From positions 1,798,001-1,862,000 of the forward strand of contig NZ_JACHZQ010000001.1 of assembly GCF_014193655.1 (NCBI RefSeq): a stretch of 64,000 nucleotides of DNA. Reading direction: 5' to 3'. The stretch comes from Rhizobium sp. BK313. GTDB lineage: Bacteria > Pseudomonadota > Alphaproteobacteria > Rhizobiales > Rhizobiaceae. Below the pieces are notes generated by a model. It ran no database searches, was not told the origin of the DNA, and saw only the letters and a list, made by a program, of their open reading frames with translations. Positions 1-9,564 of the stretch are shown piece by piece. Each line of letters begins with the position of its first letter. Position 1 is the first letter of the stretch. The position numbers were made by a program, and so were the translations under genes.

Positions 1-1622
1 ACCAGGCCGATCGTGCCGCCGTTTGCAGCTTCCGGCGAGACGTGGCCGATGGAGAGGCCCGAGGTACCGCCTGAGAAGCGACCGTCAGTGATCAAGGCGC
101 AGGCTTTGCCGAGGCCCTTCGACTTCAGATAGCTGGTCGGATAGAGCATTTCCTGCATGCCGGGGCCGCCCTTCGGGCCTTCATAGCGGATAACAACGAC
201 GTCGCCGGCCTTGACCTCGTTGCTGAGGATGCCCTTGACGGCTGCGTCCTGGCTTTCGAAGACCTTGGCCGGGCCGGAAAATTTCAAGATCGATTCATCG
301 ACGCCCGCGGTCTTCACGATGCAGCCGTCCAGCGCCAAGTTGCCCTTCAGGACAGCAAGGCCGCCATCCTTGGAAAAAGGATGCTCGACGCTGCGAATGA
401 CGCCGTGCTCGCGGTCGGTGTCGAGCTCATCCCAGCGGGAACTCTGGCTGAAAGCAACCTGGGTCGGAACGCCGCCGGGTGCAGCGCGGAAGAATTCGCG
501 GACGCTTTCGCTATTGGTACGGGTGATGTCCCAGCGATCGATCGCATCGCCCAGCGTTTCGGCGTGGACGGTCGGGCAATCGCGGTTGATCAAGCCACCC
601 TTGTCGAGCTCGCCAAGGATCGACATGATGCCGCCGGCGCGATGCACGTCTTCCATATGCACGTCGCTCTTTGCCGGTGCGACCTTGGAAAGGCAAGGCA
701 CCCGGCGCGACAGCGCATCGATATCGGCCATGGTGAAATCGATCTCGCCTTCATGCGCGGCGGCCAGAATATGCAGCACCGTATTGGTCGAGCCGCCCAT
801 GGCGATATCGAGTGACATTGCATTTTCAAACGCCTGCTTCGAAGCAACGTTACGCGGCAGGATCGTCGCGTCTTCCTGCTCATAGTAGCGGCGAGCAAGA
901 TCGACGATCAGATGGCCGGCTTCGACGAAGAGGCGTTTGCGATCGCCATGGGTTGCGAGCGTCGAGCCATTGCCGGGCAGCGACAAGCCGAGCGCTTCCG
1001 TCAGGCAGTTCATCGAATTGGCGGTAAACATACCGGAGCAGGAACCGCAGGTCGGACAGGCCGAACGCTCGATGACCTGGACGTCCTCGTCGCTGATCTT
1101 GTCGTCGGCAGCGGCAACCATGGCGTCGACCAGATCGAGAGCGACTTTCTTACCGTGCAGGACGACCTTCCCGGCCTCCATCGGGCCGCCGGAAACAAAA
1201 ACGCTCGGGATATTGAGGCGCAGCGAGGCCATCAACATGCCGGGGGTGATCTTGTCGCAATTGGAAATGCAGACCATGGCGTCGGCGCAATGGGCATTGA
1301 CCATATATTCAACGCTGTCGGCGATCAGTTCGCGCGAAGGCAACGAATAGAGCATGCCGTCATGGCCCATGGCGATACCGTCGTCGACGGCGATGGTGTT
1401 GAATTCCTTGGCAACACCGCCGGCCGCTTCGATTTCGCGCGCCACGAGCTGGCCGAGATCCTTGAGGTGGACGTGGCCGGGCACGAATTGGGTGAAAGAA
1501 TTGACCACCGCAATGATGGGCTTGCCGAAATCGCTGTCCTTCATACCCGTCGCGCGCCAAAGGCCGCGCGCGCCGGCCATGTTGCGGCCATGGGTCGTGG
1601 TTCTAGAACGATAAGCTGGCAT
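1..1622 (-). CDS. ilvD: dihydroxy-acid dehydratase, 3' end cut by window
   Basis: Dehydrates 2,3-dihydroxy acids to 2-oxo acids, the third common step of valine and isoleucine synthesis, using an Fe-S cluster in the cytoplasm. Translating the minus strand from the ATG at 1622 gives [20 protein letters not shown], the typical IlvD N-terminus. It continues through the cluster-binding stretches [13 protein letters not shown] and [16 protein letters not shown] and the late [19 protein letters not shown] motif near the window start. About 540 codons are present; the family is usually near 610, so roughly the last 70 lie outside the window. It is transcribed away from msrP. No frameshift was seen. 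Identification is from motif recognition and is very secure. Confidence 0.97.
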   Translation of the reverse strand, partial: MPAYRSRTTTHGRNMAGARGLWRATGMKDSDFGKPIIAVVNSFTQFVPGHVHLKDLGQLVAREIEAAGGVAKEFNTIAVDDGIAMGHDGMLYSLPSRELIADSVEYMVNAHCADAMVCISNCDKITPGMLMASLRLNIPSVFVSGGPMEAGKVVLHGKKVALDLVDAMVAAADDKISDEDVQVIERSACPTCGSCSGMFTANSMNCLTEALGLSLPGNGSTLATHGDRKRLFVEAGHLIVDLARRYYEQEDATILPRNVASKQAFENAMSLDIAMGGSTNTVLHILAAAHEGEIDFTMADIDALSRRVPCLSKVAPAKSDVHMEDVHRAGGIMSILGELDKGGLINRDCPTVHAETLGDAIDRWDITRTNSESVREFFRAAPGGVPTQVAFSQSSRWDELDTDREHGVIRSVEHPFSKDGGLAVLKGNLALDGCIVKTAGVDESILKFSGPAKVFESQDAAVKGILSNEVKAGDVVVIRYEGPKGGPGMQEMLYPTSYLKSKGLGKACALITDGRFSGGTSGLSIGHVSPEAANGGTIGL

Positions 1623-1978
1623 GGTGTCTTCCTCGTCGTCTCGGAAATTATGAGGAGCCGGCCGGCCTGGGGCTTTGCGCCGAAGGGAGCGCCGACAATC
1701 CTGCTTTTTGGAATTGTCCTAATCCAATCGCACCGGACTGTCACTATCAACTAGACCGAATCCGGTACGCCGCAAGGGCGAACGTAGTCTCTGGCTCTTA
1801 TCCGGCTCAGTCACCAGCCAAATGACATAGACAACGCGGAAGGCGGTTTATTCCATCACGAACGCACACAAAAAATTGGTTTCCGTTCAAAAGAAATAAC
1901 GTCGTAAGACGGTAACAAATCGTGCTTCTCCTGCGTAGAGGTCATATTATCTCTACGATCGTAGAAAGGAACATCGCA
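1623..1978. other. 356-bp divergent intergenic region ilvD / msrP
   Basis: No coding sequence is apparent. It must hold the promoters of both flanking genes, which diverge. The visible elements are a short inverted repeat near 1902-1913 and a stronger one, CGTAGAG-N10-CTCTACG, at 1934-1957. An AAGGA ribosome-binding site sits just before the msrP ATG at 1979. I could not place a convincing -35/-10 pair. Confidence 0.6.
1934..1957 (+). promoter_or_regulatory. inverted repeat in front of msrP, candidate operator or leader hairpin
   Basis: A 7-bp perfect inverted repeat (CGTAGAG ... CTCTACG, 10-base AT-rich spacer) ends 21 bases before the msrP start codon. A third copy of the half-site, CGTAGA, follows at once. 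The position fits an operator or a small hairpin controlling msrPQ. No regulator is known from this sequence. Confidence 0.35.
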
Positions 1979-2926
1979 ATGCCTTCCTATCGCCCGCCGA
2001 AGGTCGCCTCCTCCGAGATCACGCCGCGCTCGGTCTATCTGAGGCGCCGGGAATTCCTGGCGGCTGCGGCCGGCGCCGGCATCGCGATCGCCGGCGGGAA
2101 AAGCGCCTTTGCGGATACGTTGAACGCCACCAAGAGCAACTATACGGTCGACGAAAAGCTGACCCCGATCAAGGATGTCACCACCTACAACAATTTCTAC
2201 GAATTCGGTCTCGACAAGGCCGATCCGGCAAAACTTTCGGGCAACTTCAAGCCGCGGCCCTGGACCGTCAAGGTCGATGGCATGGTCGGCAAACCCGGCA
2301 CCTTCGACATCGATGCGCTGATCAAGGAATTTCCGCCGGAAGAGCGCGTCTACCGAATGCGCTGCGTCGAGGCCTGGTCGATGGTCATCCCCTGGGACGG
2401 TTTTCCTTTGTCCGCGCTGCTCGACAAGGTGGAGCCGCTTGGCAGCGCCAAGTTCGTCGCCTTCGAGACGGTCGTGCGGCCGGAGGAGATGCCTGGGCAG
2501 TCGGGCGTTTTCCAGTCCTTGAACTGGCCCTATGTCGAAGGCCTGCGGCTCGATGAAGCGCGCAATCCGCTGACGCTTTTAGCCGTCGGTCTCTATGGCG
2601 AGACATTGCCGAACGCGAACGGCGCACCGATCCGCCTCGTCGTGCCATGGAAATACGGCTTCAAGGGCATCAAGTCGATCGTGCGCATCACGCTCACCGA
2701 CAAGCAGCCACTGAACACCTGGCAGGCGACGAACAGCCAGGAATACGGCTTCTATGCCAACGTCAATCCGGCAGTCGACCATCCGCGCTGGAGCCAGGCG
2801 ACCGAACGCCGTATCGGTGAAGGCGGTTTCTTCGGTGCCAATCGCCGACCCACCCTGCCCTTTAATGGCTATGCCGATCAGGTCGCAAGCCTCTATGCCG
2901 GCATGGACCTGAGGGCGAATTTCTGA
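1979..2926 (+). CDS. msrP: protein-methionine-sulfoxide reductase catalytic subunit MsrP
   Basis: Molybdopterin enzyme of the YedY/MsrP family that reduces methionine sulfoxide in periplasmic proteins, taking electrons from MsrQ. The product is 315 aa. A twin-arginine signal ([15 protein letters not shown], residues 20-34) with a probable cut after SAFA at residue 45 indicates Tat export with the cofactor bound. The molybdenum-ligand cysteine is in [10 protein letters not shown] at about residue 129. The reading frame is open upstream to 1922, but the ATG at 1979 has a well-spaced AAGGA and places the Tat motif correctly, so it is preferred. The stop overlaps the msrQ start (TGATG), so the pair is translationally coupled. 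Confidence 0.96.
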   Translation: MPSYRPPKVASSEITPRSVYLRRREFLAAAAGAGIAIAGGKSAFADTLNATKSNYTVDEKLTPIKDVTTYNNFYEFGLDKADPAKLSGNFKPRPWTVKVDGMVGKPGTFDIDALIKEFPPEERVYRMRCVEAWSMVIPWDGFPLSALLDKVEPLGSAKFVAFETVVRPEEMPGQSGVFQSLNWPYVEGLRLDEARNPLTLLAVGLYGETLPNANGAPIRLVVPWKYGFKGIKSIVRITLTDKQPLNTWQATNSQEYGFYANVNPAVDHPRWSQATERRIGEGGFFGANRRPTLPFNGYADQVASLYAGMDLRANF

Positions 2927-3579
2927 TGGCCTTTTCCTTCGCCTTGCCCAAACGCTGGCAACCGGCTTCGGTCTGGGCGCTTTATGTCGTCGGCCTGATG
3001 CCGGCGGCATGGGAGTTCTATCTCGGCGCCACGGACCAGCTCGGCGCCGACGCGGTCAAGACCTTCGAGCTTTTCCTCGGGCTCTGGGCGATCCGCTTCC
3101 TGCTCCTGACGCTCGCCGTCACCCCGGCGCGCGATCTCTTCGGCTGGAACTACCTGCGCTATCGCCGGGCACTCGGCCTGCTTTGCTTCTACTATGCGCT
3201 GATGCATCTGACGGTCTACATGGTCCTCGACCAGGCGCTGGACGTGCAGGCGGTCATCGACGACGTGCTGAAGCGGCCCTTCATCATGTTCGGCATGGCC
3301 GGGCTGGTGATGCTGCTGGCGCTTGCCGTGACCTCCAACAACTTTTCGATCAAACGTCTCGGCAAGAAATGGATCTGGCTGCATCGGCTGGTCTATATTA
3401 TCGCCGCCTGCGGCGCACTGCATTTCGCGCTGTCGACCAAGGTGCTGTCACTTGAGCAGTATATCTATATCGGCCTGCTGATCGCCATGATCCTCTACCG
3501 ATCGTACCGGCCGATCATGATGGAGAAACGCAGGGCGGCACGGAAACCGGCTGCAGTTTCCCGCTCCAGAGCGGCTTAG
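2926..3579 (+). CDS. msrQ: haem-binding membrane subunit MsrQ
   Basis: Inner-membrane b-type haem protein (YedZ/MsrQ, ferric reductase-like fold) that passes electrons from the quinone pool or flavin reductases to MsrP. The product is 217 aa with about six hydrophobic segments. Conserved histidines suitable as haem ligands occur in YALMHLTVYM and KWIWLHRLVY and in the ALHFAL helix. It starts inside the msrP stop codon, the standard arrangement for this operon. The C-terminus is short and basic (EKRRAARKPAAVSRSR) and probably cytoplasmic. Confidence 0.95.
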   Translation: MAFSFALPKRWQPASVWALYVVGLMPAAWEFYLGATDQLGADAVKTFELFLGLWAIRFLLLTLAVTPARDLFGWNYLRYRRALGLLCFYYALMHLTVYMVLDQALDVQAVIDDVLKRPFIMFGMAGLVMLLALAVTSNNFSIKRLGKKWIWLHRLVYIIAACGALHFALSTKVLSLEQYIYIGLLIAMILYRSYRPIMMEKRRAARKPAAVSRSRAA

Positions 3580-3625
3580 GATTGGAGTTGAAGCCCGCGA
3601 CGATCCATTCTCGCGCATCAACTCG

Positions 3626-4519
3626 TCATTCGACAGCTGCTCCGAGGGCGACCTTGCTTTGCTGCTCCGAAACCTCCACGGTCGCCGTCAGGCCGGCGAT
3701 CAGCTTCGTGCCGTCGGGCACCTTGTCGAGAGCAATGCGCACGGGCACGCGCTGCGCCAGACGGACCCAACTGAAGGTCGGGGTGATATTGGCGAGCAAG
3801 CTGCCCGAGGTACGCTCGCGGTCTTCGATGCCGGTGGCGATGCTCTCCACATGGCCCGTCAGCTTTTCCGCCTGCCCCATCAGATGGATCGACACCTCAT
3901 CGCCGATTTGAATGCGCGGCAGCTTGGTTTCCTCAAAATAGCCCTCCACCCGCAGGGAGTCGGCGTCGATCAGAGCGACCTTCGCAGTGCCCGCGGTAAC
4001 ATAGTCGCCCGGACGGAGACTGAGATTTGAAACGCTGCCATTTACTGTCGCCTTGACCTCGGAACGGTCGAAGTTGAGCTGGGCGAGAGCGCGATTGGCA
4101 GTGGCCTGGCCAAGGGAGGCCTCCGCTTGCTCCTCTGCGGTTTGCGCCTGCTCCTTCTGTTGGACAGAGGCAGCATCGCCGAGACGCTGCTGTCGCTCGC
4201 TTTCGCGATGCGACTGGTCGAGTGTCGCTTTGGCGCCCTGGAGCGCAGCATCGGCCTGGGCCAAGGCAATGGTGAAACGCTCGCGATCGACACGAAAGAG
4301 AACATCGCCTTTCTTGACGACCTGATTGTCCTTTACCAAGACTTCACTCACCAAACCGGAAACATCGGGTGCGATACCGACGACATCGGCGCGCAGGCGC
4401 GCATCGCGTGTCCACGGCTCGTGCATATAGTGGCTCCAAAGCTGACGGCCGACAAAAACGGCCGCGACGACGAAGACAAGGGTGACGGCAATCCGGCCGA
4501 TAAGTTTGAACGCGTTCAT
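3626..4519 (-). CDS. HlyD-family periplasmic adaptor subunit of an efflux pump (AaeA-like)
   Basis: Membrane-fusion protein that links an inner-membrane pump to the outer membrane. The product is 297 aa. It has one N-terminal membrane anchor (IGRIAVTLVFVVAAVFVG) and a short periplasmic linker with WTRDARLRADVVGIAPDVSG, which is the first half of the biotinyl-lipoyl-like domain. A coiled-coil hairpin (about residues 85-150) follows, then the second lipoyl half (VNGSVSNLSLRPGDYV) and a beta-barrel. The start at 4519 overlaps the stop of the DUF1656 gene as ATGA, so I prefer it to the ATG at 4531. Last gene of a four-gene operon headed by a MarR regulator. The closest described system is E. coli aaeXAB, which exports aromatic acids; the substrate here is unknown. 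Confidence 0.9.
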   Translation of the reverse strand: MNAFKLIGRIAVTLVFVVAAVFVGRQLWSHYMHEPWTRDARLRADVVGIAPDVSGLVSEVLVKDNQVVKKGDVLFRVDRERFTIALAQADAALQGAKATLDQSHRESERQQRLGDAASVQQKEQAQTAEEQAEASLGQATANRALAQLNFDRSEVKATVNGSVSNLSLRPGDYVTAGTAKVALIDADSLRVEGYFEETKLPRIQIGDEVSIHLMGQAEKLTGHVESIATGIEDRERTSGSLLANITPTFSWVRLAQRVPVRIALDKVPDGTKLIAGLTATVEVSEQQSKVALGAAVE

Positions 4520-4725
4520 ATGAAGTACCAACGGGTAAAAGAGGAAACGGCCCCAAGAAGCAGCACATAGAGGGCAAGGTCGAAGAGACCGCGATGCCAG
4601 ACGAGGGAGTAAACGCCAAGCCGAGCTAGAACACGCCGAAGGACAATGATCAGCACAAGGCTAAGAAGCATCAGAACGAGGAGGCGCGGCACGTAGACGC
4701 CGTAAAGATCAAATTCTGCAGGCAT
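4516..4725 (-). CDS. DUF1656 small membrane protein (AaeX-like)
   Basis: A 69-aa hydrophobic protein with two predicted membrane helices. DUF1656 proteins are found almost only beside FUSC-type pumps and HlyD adaptors, as here; their exact role is unknown. The N-terminal EFDLYGVYVPRLL is typical of the family. The ATG at 4725 lies five bases beyond the stop of the pump gene (TAA at 4732-4730). An in-frame ATG at 4743 would give six more residues and overlap the pump gene, and it is less likely. The stop overlaps the adaptor start. Confidence 0.88.
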   Translation of the reverse strand: MPAEFDLYGVYVPRLLVLMLLSLVLIIVLRRVLARLGVYSLVWHRGLFDLALYVLLLGAVSSFTRWYFI

Positions 4726-4729
4726 GGCT

Positions 4730-6799
4730 TTATTCCGCGGCAAGGGAAAGAGGTATGGAGACCGGTTGATTTGATCGCCAATTCTCCGGCGGCGATGCTT
4801 GAGGGTAGAGTGCGCGGCGTAGCCCCACTAAAGCATCGAGGCTATCGCGGCCGTTGCCGGCATTCTCGTCGGCAATCACTCTCAAGCTTTCATCGATCGA
4901 TTGACGGAGATCATCGGGAGCATCGAGCGGCTGGCCGGCCTTCAGCCTTGCACGGTAGAAATGCGAAATGCCGGACAAAACGACCCCGATGGCCGATGCG
5001 CTGGACGCGCCAAGACGTGCCCGCTCCTTCTGCAGCATCAGCACATTGAAACCCAAGCGGACGTCTGCAAATCCGTCGACTTTCTTCAACTCACGATCCT
5101 CGACCGCGGCAAGGCGCGGCACGAGCTGGCCCAAACGATCGAGAATGCGGGCAGACAGGCGCTCGTGATCGCCGTGGCGAGCACCGGCTGCTGTCTCAGC
5201 GAGATCCGCCCAGCCGGCCTGCACCAGCCGTCGGGCAGCGATCTCGGCGCCGAACGGTCGGGCGATCAGCGTCCAGACAAGCGCGAAACCGATACCTGCC
5301 AAGGCGGCGATCGCCTCGTTGGTGAAGGTGGTGAAGTCCGAGGTGTAGCGGTCCTGAAGCGCGATGAACGAGGCGCTGTTCACCGTCAGCAGCATGGCCA
5401 GCATGTTGGACTGCGGCTTCGGAATGAGCAGGCCCAGCAACAGGAACGGAGGCGCGAAGGCGACGACCAGCATCTCATAGCTATTCATGGCGGGCAGAAT
5501 GGCGAAAATGTAGACGAAGGCGATGACCAGGCTGATGGCGCACCAGACAAACATGGATGTGATGAAGGGTGCCGGACGGTCGAGCGCGGCAAAGAAGGAA
5601 CAGGCGACTGCGGCCATGGTGACGAAGCCGGCGCCATTCTGCCAACCGGTGAAAATCCAGAAAAAGCAGGCGATCGCTGTGCCGACAACCACGGAGCCGG
5701 CGGAAAAGGCCAGCAGTGCATAATCATAGTGCCGGTTACGTCCAACGACCCTGCGGTGCCGGAAGGCGGGCCACCAGGTACCGCGCTTGCCGCCGGCAAC
5801 GATCTGATCGCGCAACGTCAGGCAGTCCTGCCAGAGATCGACGATTTCCTTCAGCCGCGCCAGCGCGCTCGATAAAACGAGATCATCCCAGCCGAGATCA
5901 GGATCGCTTAACTGCAAATCCTCGATCTTTCGCGACAGAACGTCGACGGTGTTGTCGGCCTTACTGCTGCCGCCTTGTCCGAGCCAATCGGCAACTTCGT
6001 TCAGGACCACGACGAGCTCCTGAGGTAGAGTTTTCTCACTTGCCTTCAAGGCATGCAGCCGGTCGGCGAGAGAGGAAAAGAGAGGCAGCAGCATCAAAAG
6101 GCGGCCGCGCAGTTCACGAGAGTGGCGGACGATATCCCGGCTGCCGGCATCGTAACCGAGCTGGCTGATGATGAGATCGAGCCCGGTGACGTCGGCGGCG
6201 AGCTTCTGCCGTTTCAGCGGCGTCGCGGGTGACGCGCCCTCCCCGCGCAGGATCTCATCCGCCCAACTGCCCGCATCATCGAGCCATGTCGTGATACGTT
6301 GGCCGAGAACGGTGCTCACGCTGGTTGGAAAAACGGTCGCGCTGACGATGCTGGCGCAAACGATGCCGATGATGATCTCCTCCGAGCGGGCAAGTGCGAC
6401 GTCAAAGATGGATTCCGGGGAGCCGACGGTCGGCAAGGCGATCAGTGGCAGCGAATAGCCGGCGAGCATGAACACGTAGCTGCGGGAGGTCCGATCGAGC
6501 ATCGATATGAACAGCAGCGTTCCTGTCCATAACGCTATCACAATCGAAAGGAGTTCAGGAGCATCGACGAAGAGCGGAACGAAGAAGACCGCGGCGGATG
6601 CCCCCAGGAGAGTGCCGAGAGCGCGATAGAGCGCTTTCGAACTCGTTGCCCCTGCGAGCGGATTGGCAACGACATAAACAGCCGCCATGGCCCAATAGGG
6701 ACGCGGGAGATCCAGCGACAGTGCGATGAACAAAGCGAGCATGGACGCAAGAAAGGCCTTGGCCGAAAACAACCAGTCACGCCAGGAAGGAAGATTCAT
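4730..6799 (-). CDS. FUSC-family (AaeB-like) inner-membrane efflux transporter
   Basis: A 689-aa transporter of the fusaric acid resistance / aromatic acid exporter family. Two hydrophobic blocks of several helices each are visible (residues about 10-170, beginning WLFSAKAFLASMLALFIAL, and about 355-530), each followed by a soluble cytoplasmic region. This is the usual two-repeat FUSC plan, and the length is normal for the family. The start overlaps the stop of the MarR gene by four bases (ATGA at 6796-6799). It should work with the downstream DUF1656 and HlyD proteins as a proton-driven exporter of toxic, probably aromatic, acids. The substrate is inferred only from family membership. Confidence 0.92.
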   Translation of the reverse strand: MNLPSWRDWLFSAKAFLASMLALFIALSLDLPRPYWAMAAVYVVANPLAGATSSKALYRALGTLLGASAAVFFVPLFVDAPELLSIVIALWTGTLLFISMLDRTSRSYVFMLAGYSLPLIALPTVGSPESIFDVALARSEEIIIGIVCASIVSATVFPTSVSTVLGQRITTWLDDAGSWADEILRGEGASPATPLKRQKLAADVTGLDLIISQLGYDAGSRDIVRHSRELRGRLLMLLPLFSSLADRLHALKASEKTLPQELVVVLNEVADWLGQGGSSKADNTVDVLSRKIEDLQLSDPDLGWDDLVLSSALARLKEIVDLWQDCLTLRDQIVAGGKRGTWWPAFRHRRVVGRNRHYDYALLAFSAGSVVVGTAIACFFWIFTGWQNGAGFVTMAAVACSFFAALDRPAPFITSMFVWCAISLVIAFVYIFAILPAMNSYEMLVVAFAPPFLLLGLLIPKPQSNMLAMLLTVNSASFIALQDRYTSDFTTFTNEAIAALAGIGFALVWTLIARPFGAEIAARRLVQAGWADLAETAAGARHGDHERLSARILDRLGQLVPRLAAVEDRELKKVDGFADVRLGFNVLMLQKERARLGASSASAIGVVLSGISHFYRARLKAGQPLDAPDDLRQSIDESLRVIADENAGNGRDSLDALVGLRRALYPQASPPENWRSNQPVSIPLSLAAE

Positions 6800-7272
6800 A
6801 ACACGCCTTCGCCTTGCTGATTGGATTCGGAAGGTCTCGGCGTTTCGAATTCATCGAAGGCCTGCAGCACACGGATCGCGGCTTCGATATCGGCCTTATC
6901 GACATTGGCAAGGATCCTGCCCCGCAATTCGTCAAGCGTCTCTTCCATACGGGCGGCGAGTACTTCGCCTTTGGCAGTCAGCCACAAGCCCTTGGCCCGG
7001 CGATCTGTCGGATCGTCCTTGCGAATGACAAGCTCCAAACCTTCGAGCTGGTCGAGTAACCTCACCAGCGACGGCCCCTCGATACCGACATAATTGGCAA
7101 GAGCGACCTGCCGCACCCCGCCGCCAAGCCGACCGATCCACAAGAGTGGTGCGGCGGCAGCCTCCGAAATGCCATGGGAGCTGAGCGCAAGATCGACAGC
7201 CCGTCGCCACTGGCGGCCGGTCGAAAGGAGATTGGCGGTGAATATCCGTTGCAAGGCGCTAAATGATTTCAT
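6796..7272 (-). CDS. MarR-family transcriptional regulator
   Basis: A 158-aa winged-helix regulator. The pattern RRAVDLALSSHGISEAAAAP followed by GGGVRQVALANYVGIEG and a wing-region stretch DDPTDRRAKGLWLTAKGE is diagnostic of MarR proteins; the D-x-R-D/A-wing motif is intact. It is the first gene of the efflux operon and is coupled to the pump by an ATGA overlap. It is therefore probably an autorepressor released by the pump substrate. Direct repeats containing TTAGCATT lie immediately upstream at 7272-7312 and are the likely operator. Confidence 0.93.
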   Translation of the reverse strand: MKSFSALQRIFTANLLSTGRQWRRAVDLALSSHGISEAAAAPLLWIGRLGGGVRQVALANYVGIEGPSLVRLLDQLEGLELVIRKDDPTDRRAKGLWLTAKGEVLAARMEETLDELRGRILANVDKADIEAAIRVLQAFDEFETPRPSESNQQGEGVL

Positions 7273-7312
7273 AGCAATCTATTAGCATTAAACTAGTTAG
7301 CATTCAAACTAT
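7272..7312 (-). promoter_or_regulatory. candidate MarR operator, repeated TTAGCATT motif
   Basis: Just upstream of the MarR start codon are two direct copies, TTAGCATTAAACTA at 7282 and TTAGCATTCAAACTA at 7298, 16 bases apart, and a partial copy TAGCAAT at 7272. An 8-bp palindrome, AACTAGTT, joins the two full copies. MarR autorepressors usually bind palindromes overlapping their own promoter, so this is a sensible operator candidate. It is not experimentally supported. Confidence 0.45.
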
Positions 7313-7405
7313 TTTCTGATAATGACGCCTGGAAAATGAAGGCCCTGGTCCGGCGCGCGCTCAACGGACGGCAGGCCTGTTTTCAGCCAGCCGATCAACC
7401 GACCT

Positions 7406-7822
7406 CTACTGCGCGTCCCTAGTCCTCGAAAAGGTGAGATCGAACGCAAAGGCGATGACGGTCCCAACGACATAGGCCAATATATTCCATAGGGAAAACA
7501 CCCGCCCCAGCAGCAGAGCACCCGCAATCGTCAGCCGGAAGGCATCCAGCCATGGTGTGTGAACCAGCCGAAAGAATTCGACAGCGACGGCAACGATCAG
7601 CGCGGCTGCAGCAATCCTGGACGGTTTTGTGCCTGCGACTATCGTGGCCAAGAGGGCATAGACCATCGCCCCCCATAGGACCGAGCCGCCATATTTGACG
7701 ACGACGAAGGGAAGATGCATCGCATAGCCATACCGCCTAAGCACAAGACCGCAGATGATGACGAATATCAGCGTCAGAAATAGCATCGCTCGTCTTGATA
7801 TCCGTCGCAGCGCAGTTTCCAA
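7406..7822 (-). CDS. DUF2809 family membrane protein
   Basis: A 138-aa integral membrane protein with about four hydrophobic segments. The family pattern is visible in RYGYAMHLPFVVVKYGGSVLWGAMVY and in EFFRLVHTPWLDAFR near the middle, which I recognise as DUF2809. The function of the family is unknown. It is separated from rplQ upstream by a strong terminator, so it is not part of the ribosomal operon and needs its own promoter in the roughly 100-base gap. The basic start (METALRRISRR) suits an inside-oriented N-terminus. Confidence 0.8.
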   Translation of the reverse strand: METALRRISRRAMLFLTLIFVIICGLVLRRYGYAMHLPFVVVKYGGSVLWGAMVYALLATIVAGTKPSRIAAAALIVAVAVEFFRLVHTPWLDAFRLTIAGALLLGRVFSLWNILAYVVGTVIAFAFDLTFSRTRDAQ

Positions 7823-7924
7823 CAGTCCATTCCTCCCAAGTCAAAAACGCGGCCAGCGGTGTTCGAAGCCGCAATTTCAGCTATCGCATTTTGCCGAAAA
7901 CAGGGCTTCCGAAGTGCAGACAAA

Positions 7925-7957
7925 CAAAAAGGCCGGATGATCGCTCATCCGGCCTTC
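7925..7957 (-). terminator. intrinsic terminator after rplQ
   Basis: A 12-bp perfect stem (AAGGCCGGATGA / TCATCCGGCCTT, loop of four) reads on the minus strand into TTTTTG. It lies 23 bases after the rplQ stop and closes the long ribosomal superoperon. Confidence 0.9.
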
Positions 7958-7979
7958 AATCTCTTGTCCGAAGCGAGCC

Positions 7980-8402
7980 TTAAGCGGCTGCGGCTTCTTC
8001 CTCGGCAGCAACGCGAGCCTTGTCGGCTGCGCCCTTGGCGAGGGTGTCGCGATCGACGAATTCGACGACGGCGAGAGCGGCATTGTCGCCCTGGCGGAAG
8101 CCGGCCTTCATGATGCGCAGGTAGCCGCCGTTGCGGGTGGCGTAGCGCGAAGCAATCGTATCGAACAGCTTCGAGACAACGGCTGCGTCACGGATCTGCG
8201 AGATGGCCTGACGACGAGCGTGCAGGTCGCCGCGCTTGCCGAGGGTGACCAGCTTCTCGACGATCGGACGGATTTCCTTCGCCTTCGGGAGCGTGGTGAC
8301 GATCTGCTCATGGGTGATGAGCGAAGCCGCCATGTTGGCGAACATCGCCTTACGGTGACTAGCGGTTCTATTCAGCTTGCGGCCGGCTTTACCGTGGCGC
8401 AT
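7980..8402 (-). CDS. rplQ: 50S ribosomal protein L17
   Basis: 140 aa, starting [20 protein letters not shown], the signature N-terminus of L17, which lines the peptide exit side of the large subunit. The C-terminus carries an Ala/Glu-rich tail (AAEEEAAAA) seen in alphaproteobacterial versions. Last gene of the alpha operon, 48 bases after rpoA and directly before a strong terminator. Confidence 0.98.
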   Translation of the reverse strand: MRHGKAGRKLNRTASHRKAMFANMAASLITHEQIVTTLPKAKEIRPIVEKLVTLGKRGDLHARRQAISQIRDAAVVSKLFDTIASRYATRNGGYLRIMKAGFRQGDNAALAVVEFVDRDTLAKGAADKARVAAEEEAAAA

Positions 8403-8450
8403 GGCTATTCTCCTTCACTTGCAGGCATCATCCACCTGCAGTTTGATTGG

Positions 8451-9461
8451 TTAGTATTGGTCTTCGTAGCGCTTGGCGAGATCTTCGATGTTCTCAGGCG
8501 GCCATGCCGGCACTTCCATGCCGAGGTGCAGGCCCATGGAAGCGAGAACTTCCTTGATTTCGTTCAGCGACTTGCGACCAAAATTCGGCGTGCGGAGCAT
8601 TTCTGCTTCGGTCTTCTGAATGAGGTCGCCGATATAGACGATGTTGTCGTTCTTCAGGCAGTTTGCCGAGCGAACAGACAGTTCCAGTTCGTCCACTTTC
8701 TTGAGGAGCGCCGGGTTGAAAGCAAGTTCGGTGACTGCTTCTTCTTCGGCTTCCTTCTGCGGCTCGTCGAAGTTGACGAAGACGCCAAGCTGATCCTGGA
8801 GGATGCGAGCCGCGAAAGCGACGGCATCTTCGCCGGTGATCGAGCCATCGGTTTCGATCGACATGCTCAGCTTGTCGTAGTCGAGAACCTGTCCTTCGCG
8901 GGTGTTTTCAACCTTGTAGGACACCTTCTTGACCGGCGAATAGAGGCTGTCGACCGGGATGAGGCCGATCGGAGCATCTTCCGCACGATTGCGCTCGGCC
9001 GGGACATAGCCCTTGCCGTTATTGACGGTGAATTCCATGCGGATTTCGGCGCCCTCGTCGAGCGTGCAGATGACATGCTCGGGGTTGAGGATTTCAATGT
9101 CGCCCACCGTCTGGATGTCGCCAGCCGTTACCACGCCGGGGCCCTGCTTGCGAACCACCATACGCTTGCTGTCATCGCCATCCATCTTGATGGCGATTTC
9201 CTTGATGTTCAGCACGATGTCCGTCACGTCTTCCCGGACGCCCGGGATAGAGGAGAACTCATGCAGCACGCCGTCGATCTGCACGGCCGTCACAGCGGCG
9301 CCGCGCAGAGAGGACAGCAGAACGCGACGCAGCGCGTTGCCGAGGGTGAGACCGAAGCCACGCTCCAGCGGTTCGGCCACGAGCGTTGCCTTGGTGCGGC
9401 CGCTCGAGGAGAACTCGACCTTGTTCGGCTTGATCAGTTCCTGCCAGTTTTTCTGAATCAT
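8451..9461 (-). CDS. rpoA: DNA-directed RNA polymerase subunit alpha
   Basis: 336 aa. The N-terminal domain (about 1-235; [17 protein letters not shown] at the start, [12 protein letters not shown] in the dimerisation helix) assembles RNA polymerase. The C-terminal domain (about 250-336; [20 protein letters not shown] and [13 protein letters not shown]) contacts UP elements and activators. The frame is open back to 9599, but the ATG at 9461 matches the family start exactly. Alpha operon order here is rpsM-rpsK-rpoA-rplQ with no rpsD, as usual in alphaproteobacteria. Confidence 0.98.
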   Translation of the reverse strand: MIQKNWQELIKPNKVEFSSSGRTKATLVAEPLERGFGLTLGNALRRVLLSSLRGAAVTAVQIDGVLHEFSSIPGVREDVTDIVLNIKEIAIKMDGDDSKRMVVRKQGPGVVTAGDIQTVGDIEILNPEHVICTLDEGAEIRMEFTVNNGKGYVPAERNRAEDAPIGLIPVDSLYSPVKKVSYKVENTREGQVLDYDKLSMSIETDGSITGEDAVAFAARILQDQLGVFVNFDEPQKEAEEEAVTELAFNPALLKKVDELELSVRSANCLKNDNIVYIGDLIQKTEAEMLRTPNFGRKSLNEIKEVLASMGLHLGMEVPAWPPENIEDLAKRYEDQY

Positions 9462-9564
9462 GTTCTTGCCTTCCGTTCGTTGCCACCATCCAATCGTGAC
9501 AACCGAGCTTGTGAAGCACCGGGCCGGACGCATAAGCACCGGCCGGTGTCGTGAGTGGCGATGA

